Assembly (NCBI GenBank): GCA_938003715.1
Contig: CALKYK010000313.1
Location: forward strand, 1 to 6,314
Reading direction: 5' to 3'
DNA: 6,314 bases
DNA from: an uncultured Gammaproteobacteria bacterium
GTDB taxonomy: Bacteria > Pseudomonadota > Gammaproteobacteria > Steroidobacterales > Woeseiaceae
Each line of letters starts with the position of its first letter. The stretch's first letter is position 1. The notes beneath the pieces were generated by a model. The model saw nothing but the letters and a program-made list of their open reading frames with translations, was not told the origin of the DNA and did no database searches. This document shows, piece after piece, positions 4,670 to 6,314 of the stretch. A program made the position numbers and the translations under genes.

Positions 4670-6195
4670 GCATGCCGGCCGAGAGACTGCGACCGCACAT
4701 GACGCTCGGGCAACTGCTCGAGGGCATGGATGCATCAGGACTCGAAGGCGCAGCCGGCCTCGAGGTGACCGGTATCGCCACCGACAGCCGGCGCATCGTC
4801 GAGGGCGACGTTTTCCTGGCCTGCCAGGGGGAGTCGTCGCACGGGCTGGACTATCTCGAGCAGGCGATCGCCCGTGGTGCGGCCGCCGTCGCTTTCGACA
4901 CCGCGACGGCCAGCGCGACGGACGCATCGGTGCCGATGGTCGGCGTGCGCGACCTGTCGTCGGCGCTCGGCACCATTGCGAATCGCTTCTATGACACGCC
5001 GTCGCGAGACGTCCGGGTTACCGGCATCACCGGCACCAACGGCAAGACGACGGTTGCCTGGCTGATACGCCAGTGCCTCGGCCGTCTCGGTCAGCCGTGC
5101 GGCTACATAGGCACGCTCGGCTACGGCGTCGACGACATGACCGGCGACGCCTCGATGACGACGCCGGCCTGCGTCGAGCTGCACGCGCTCCTCGCGGACT
5201 TTCGCAGCGCCGGCGCAAAGCAGGCGGCGATCGAGGTGTCGTCGCACGCGCTCGAACAGAAGCGCGTCGACGGCATGCGCTTCGGCGCCGCCATCTTCAC
5301 CAACCTGACCCGTGACCACATGGACTATCACGGCAGCATGCGCGCATACGGCGAGTCGAAGGCGAGCCTGTTCCTCGACTACGACGTCGATACACGCATC
5401 GTCAGCCTCGACACCGATTTCGGCACCGAGCTCGCCGATCGCTGCGGCCCCGGCGTCATTACCGTTTCCACCCGTTTCGACCGCGTCGCCAACGGCAGGC
5501 CGTACGTCTTCGTACGCTCGGTCGTCGCAACGCCGCAGGGCTCGAACATCGCGTTGCAGAGCGCCTGGGCCGCCGCGGACATCTCGCTTCCGTTGCCGGG
5601 CGAATTCAACGTCGCGAAAGCGGCACAGGTGCTCGCCCCCCTGCTGTCGCAGGGCATCGATCTCAAGGACGCGCGTGCGGTGCTCGAGACCGTGTCCGCA
5701 CCGGCCGGTCGCATGCAGCGCATCGACGTCGTATCCGAATCGCCACTGCCGCAGGTCTTCGTCGATTATTCGCACACGCCGGCCAGTCTCGAAGCCGCGT
5801 TGAAAGCGCTGCGGGCACACTCGGGCGGCAGGCTGTGGTGCGTATTCGGCTGCGGCGGTGACCGTGACCGCGGCAAGCGCGCATTGATGGGTCGCATCGC
5901 CTCCCGTCTCGCCGACCACCCGATCGTGACCAGCGACAACCCGAGAACTGAACCGCCCGGGCAGATCATCGCGGAGGTCCTCGAAGGCATGGCCGAGGGC
6001 AGCGTCGCGATCGAGGACCGCGGCACCGCGATCCTGCACGCGGTCAGGGAAGCGGCGGCAGGGGACACGGTCCTGGTTGCCGGCAAGGGGCACGAGAACT
6101 ACCAGGTCATCGGCAGGGAACGGCTGGCTTTTTCCGATGCTGATGTGGCAAGGGCAGGCCTCGAGGCGCGGGCTGCCGGAATCGACGGGACATGA
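4666..6195 (+). CDS. murE: MurE, UDP-MurNAc-L-Ala-D-Glu:meso-diaminopimelate ligase
   Basis: A 509-residue cytoplasmic Mur ligase (E. coli 495). MurE uses ATP to attach the third stem-peptide residue to UDP-MurNAc-L-Ala-D-Glu. The N-terminal UDP-binding domain has VTGIATDSRRIVEGDVFLA near residues 29-47. The ATPase P-loop TGTNGKTT is at 122-129. The central domain has EVSSHALEQKRVDG and FTNLTRDHMDYHG, with the lysine expected to be carbamylated at K232 in YGESKASLF. The C-terminal domain has VDYSHTPASLE, FGCGGDRDRGKR, the substrate-specificity motif D424-N-P-R427 followed by TE, and GKGHE at 473-477. DNPR marks enzymes that add meso-DAP rather than L-lysine, which fits a Gram-negative wall. 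The start ATG 4666 overlaps the ftsI stop by 4 nt (ATGA). A second ATG at 4672 is possible, and the N-terminal 15 residues are not conserved. murF follows with another overlap. Confidence 0.97.
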   Translation: MSMPAERLRPHMTLGQLLEGMDASGLEGAAGLEVTGIATDSRRIVEGDVFLACQGESSHGLDYLEQAIARGAAAVAFDTATASATDASVPMVGVRDLSSALGTIANRFYDTPSRDVRVTGITGTNGKTTVAWLIRQCLGRLGQPCGYIGTLGYGVDDMTGDASMTTPACVELHALLADFRSAGAKQAAIEVSSHALEQKRVDGMRFGAAIFTNLTRDHMDYHGSMRAYGESKASLFLDYDVDTRIVSLDTDFGTELADRCGPGVITVSTRFDRVANGRPYVFVRSVVATPQGSNIALQSAWAAADISLPLPGEFNVAKAAQVLAPLLSQGIDLKDARAVLETVSAPAGRMQRIDVVSESPLPQVFVDYSHTPASLEAALKALRAHSGGRLWCVFGCGGDRDRGKRALMGRIASRLADHPIVTSDNPRTEPPGQIIAEVLEGMAEGSVAIEDRGTAILHAVREAAAGDTVLVAGKGHENYQVIGRERLAFSDADVARAGLEARAAGIDGT

Positions 6196-6314
6196 TGGTG
6201 GGAACGATGTCGGGTGCTGCCGATACCGTGCAGGGATCCTTGCACGGCGAGGACGTCACGTTCCGCGGCGTCAGCACCGATACGCGCACGCTCGCGGCGG
6301 GCGAACTTTTCGTC
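6192..6314 (+). CDS. murF: MurF, UDP-MurNAc-tripeptide:D-Ala-D-Ala ligase, 5' end only
   Basis: Only 41 codons are present before the right edge, against roughly 450 residues in the family. MurF adds D-Ala-D-Ala to UDP-MurNAc-tripeptide, the last cytoplasmic step of the stem peptide and the reaction following MurE. The visible part belongs to the N-terminal UDP-binding domain. LHGEDVTFRGVSTDTRTLAA and the following GELFV align with the E. coli form ELQGADITLDAVTTDTRKLT and its following PGCLFV. ATG 6192 overlaps the murE stop as ATGA, and ATG 6195 overlaps it as TGATG; the two differ by one methionine. A third ATG at 6207 would cut into the aligned N terminus. The ATPase and C-terminal domains lie beyond the window, so integrity cannot be judged. 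Confidence 0.92.
   Translation, partial: MMVGTMSGAADTVQGSLHGEDVTFRGVSTDTRTLAAGELFV

Noticed and set aside
3278..4927. 549-codon open frame on the minus strand opposite ftsI and murE
   Set aside because: High-GC coding DNA commonly leaves the antisense frame open. The product is Arg/Gly/Ala-rich with no recognisable domain, while the + strand encodes a complete FtsI with all catalytic motifs.
4735..6093. 452-codon open frame on the minus strand opposite murE
   Set aside because: Same composition artefact. The + frame is an intact MurE, and the antisense product shows no family signature.

Overview
This window is a contiguous stretch of a GC-rich gammaproteobacterial chromosome covering the start of the division and cell wall (dcw) cluster. 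In order, all on the + strand, it holds the 3' end of rsmI, the RNase P RNA gene rnpB, a 370-bp intergenic region with the mraZ promoter and operator, then mraZ, rsmH, ftsL, ftsI, murE and the first 41 codons of murF. The rsmI-rnpB-mraZ-rsmH-ftsL-ftsI-murE-murF order is the one I know from Pseudomonas and related gammaproteobacteria. The type A RNase P RNA, the E. coli-like MraZ and FtsI, and a MurE with the meso-diaminopimelate motif DNPR agree with that. Third codon positions are strongly G/C, which suggests a high-GC lineage (Pseudomonadales, Xanthomonadales or Chromatiales type). The species cannot be named from this window.

Region by region: 1-419 encodes the C-terminal half of the 16S rRNA methyltransferase RsmI. 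About 463-855 is RNase P RNA, with an unusually long terminal helix P1 that runs into a T5 tract. 861-1109 contains no gene; it has GC-rich inverted repeats followed by an AT-richer stretch. 1110-1138 is a near-consensus sigma70 promoter with a 17-bp spacer. Immediately after it, at 1148-1172, lie three TGGRN repeats at exact 10-bp spacing, the known MraZ operator pattern, so mraZ probably represses its own operon. From 1231 on the genes are packed tightly: 15 bp between mraZ and rsmH, a TGATG (or GTGATG) junction at rsmH/ftsL, 8 bp between ftsL and ftsI, ATGA at ftsI/murE and ATGA/TGATG at murE/murF. This is a single, probably translationally coupled operon.

The genes work together as follows. 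MraZ sets operon expression and RsmH modifies the ribosomal P site. FtsL (divisome scaffold) and FtsI (septal transpeptidase) act at the division septum. MurE and MurF add meso-DAP and D-Ala-D-Ala to the peptidoglycan precursor in the cytoplasm.

I found no undescribed system here: this is a conserved housekeeping locus. The details worth a second look are small. They are a 12-bp triplication carrying the ftsL stop and both candidate ftsI starts, a perfect anti-Shine-Dalgarno complement with rare codons inside ftsI, a decoy Shine-Dalgarno/ATG in the mraZ leader, the long P1 helix with its T tract in rnpB, and a diverged block in RsmH.
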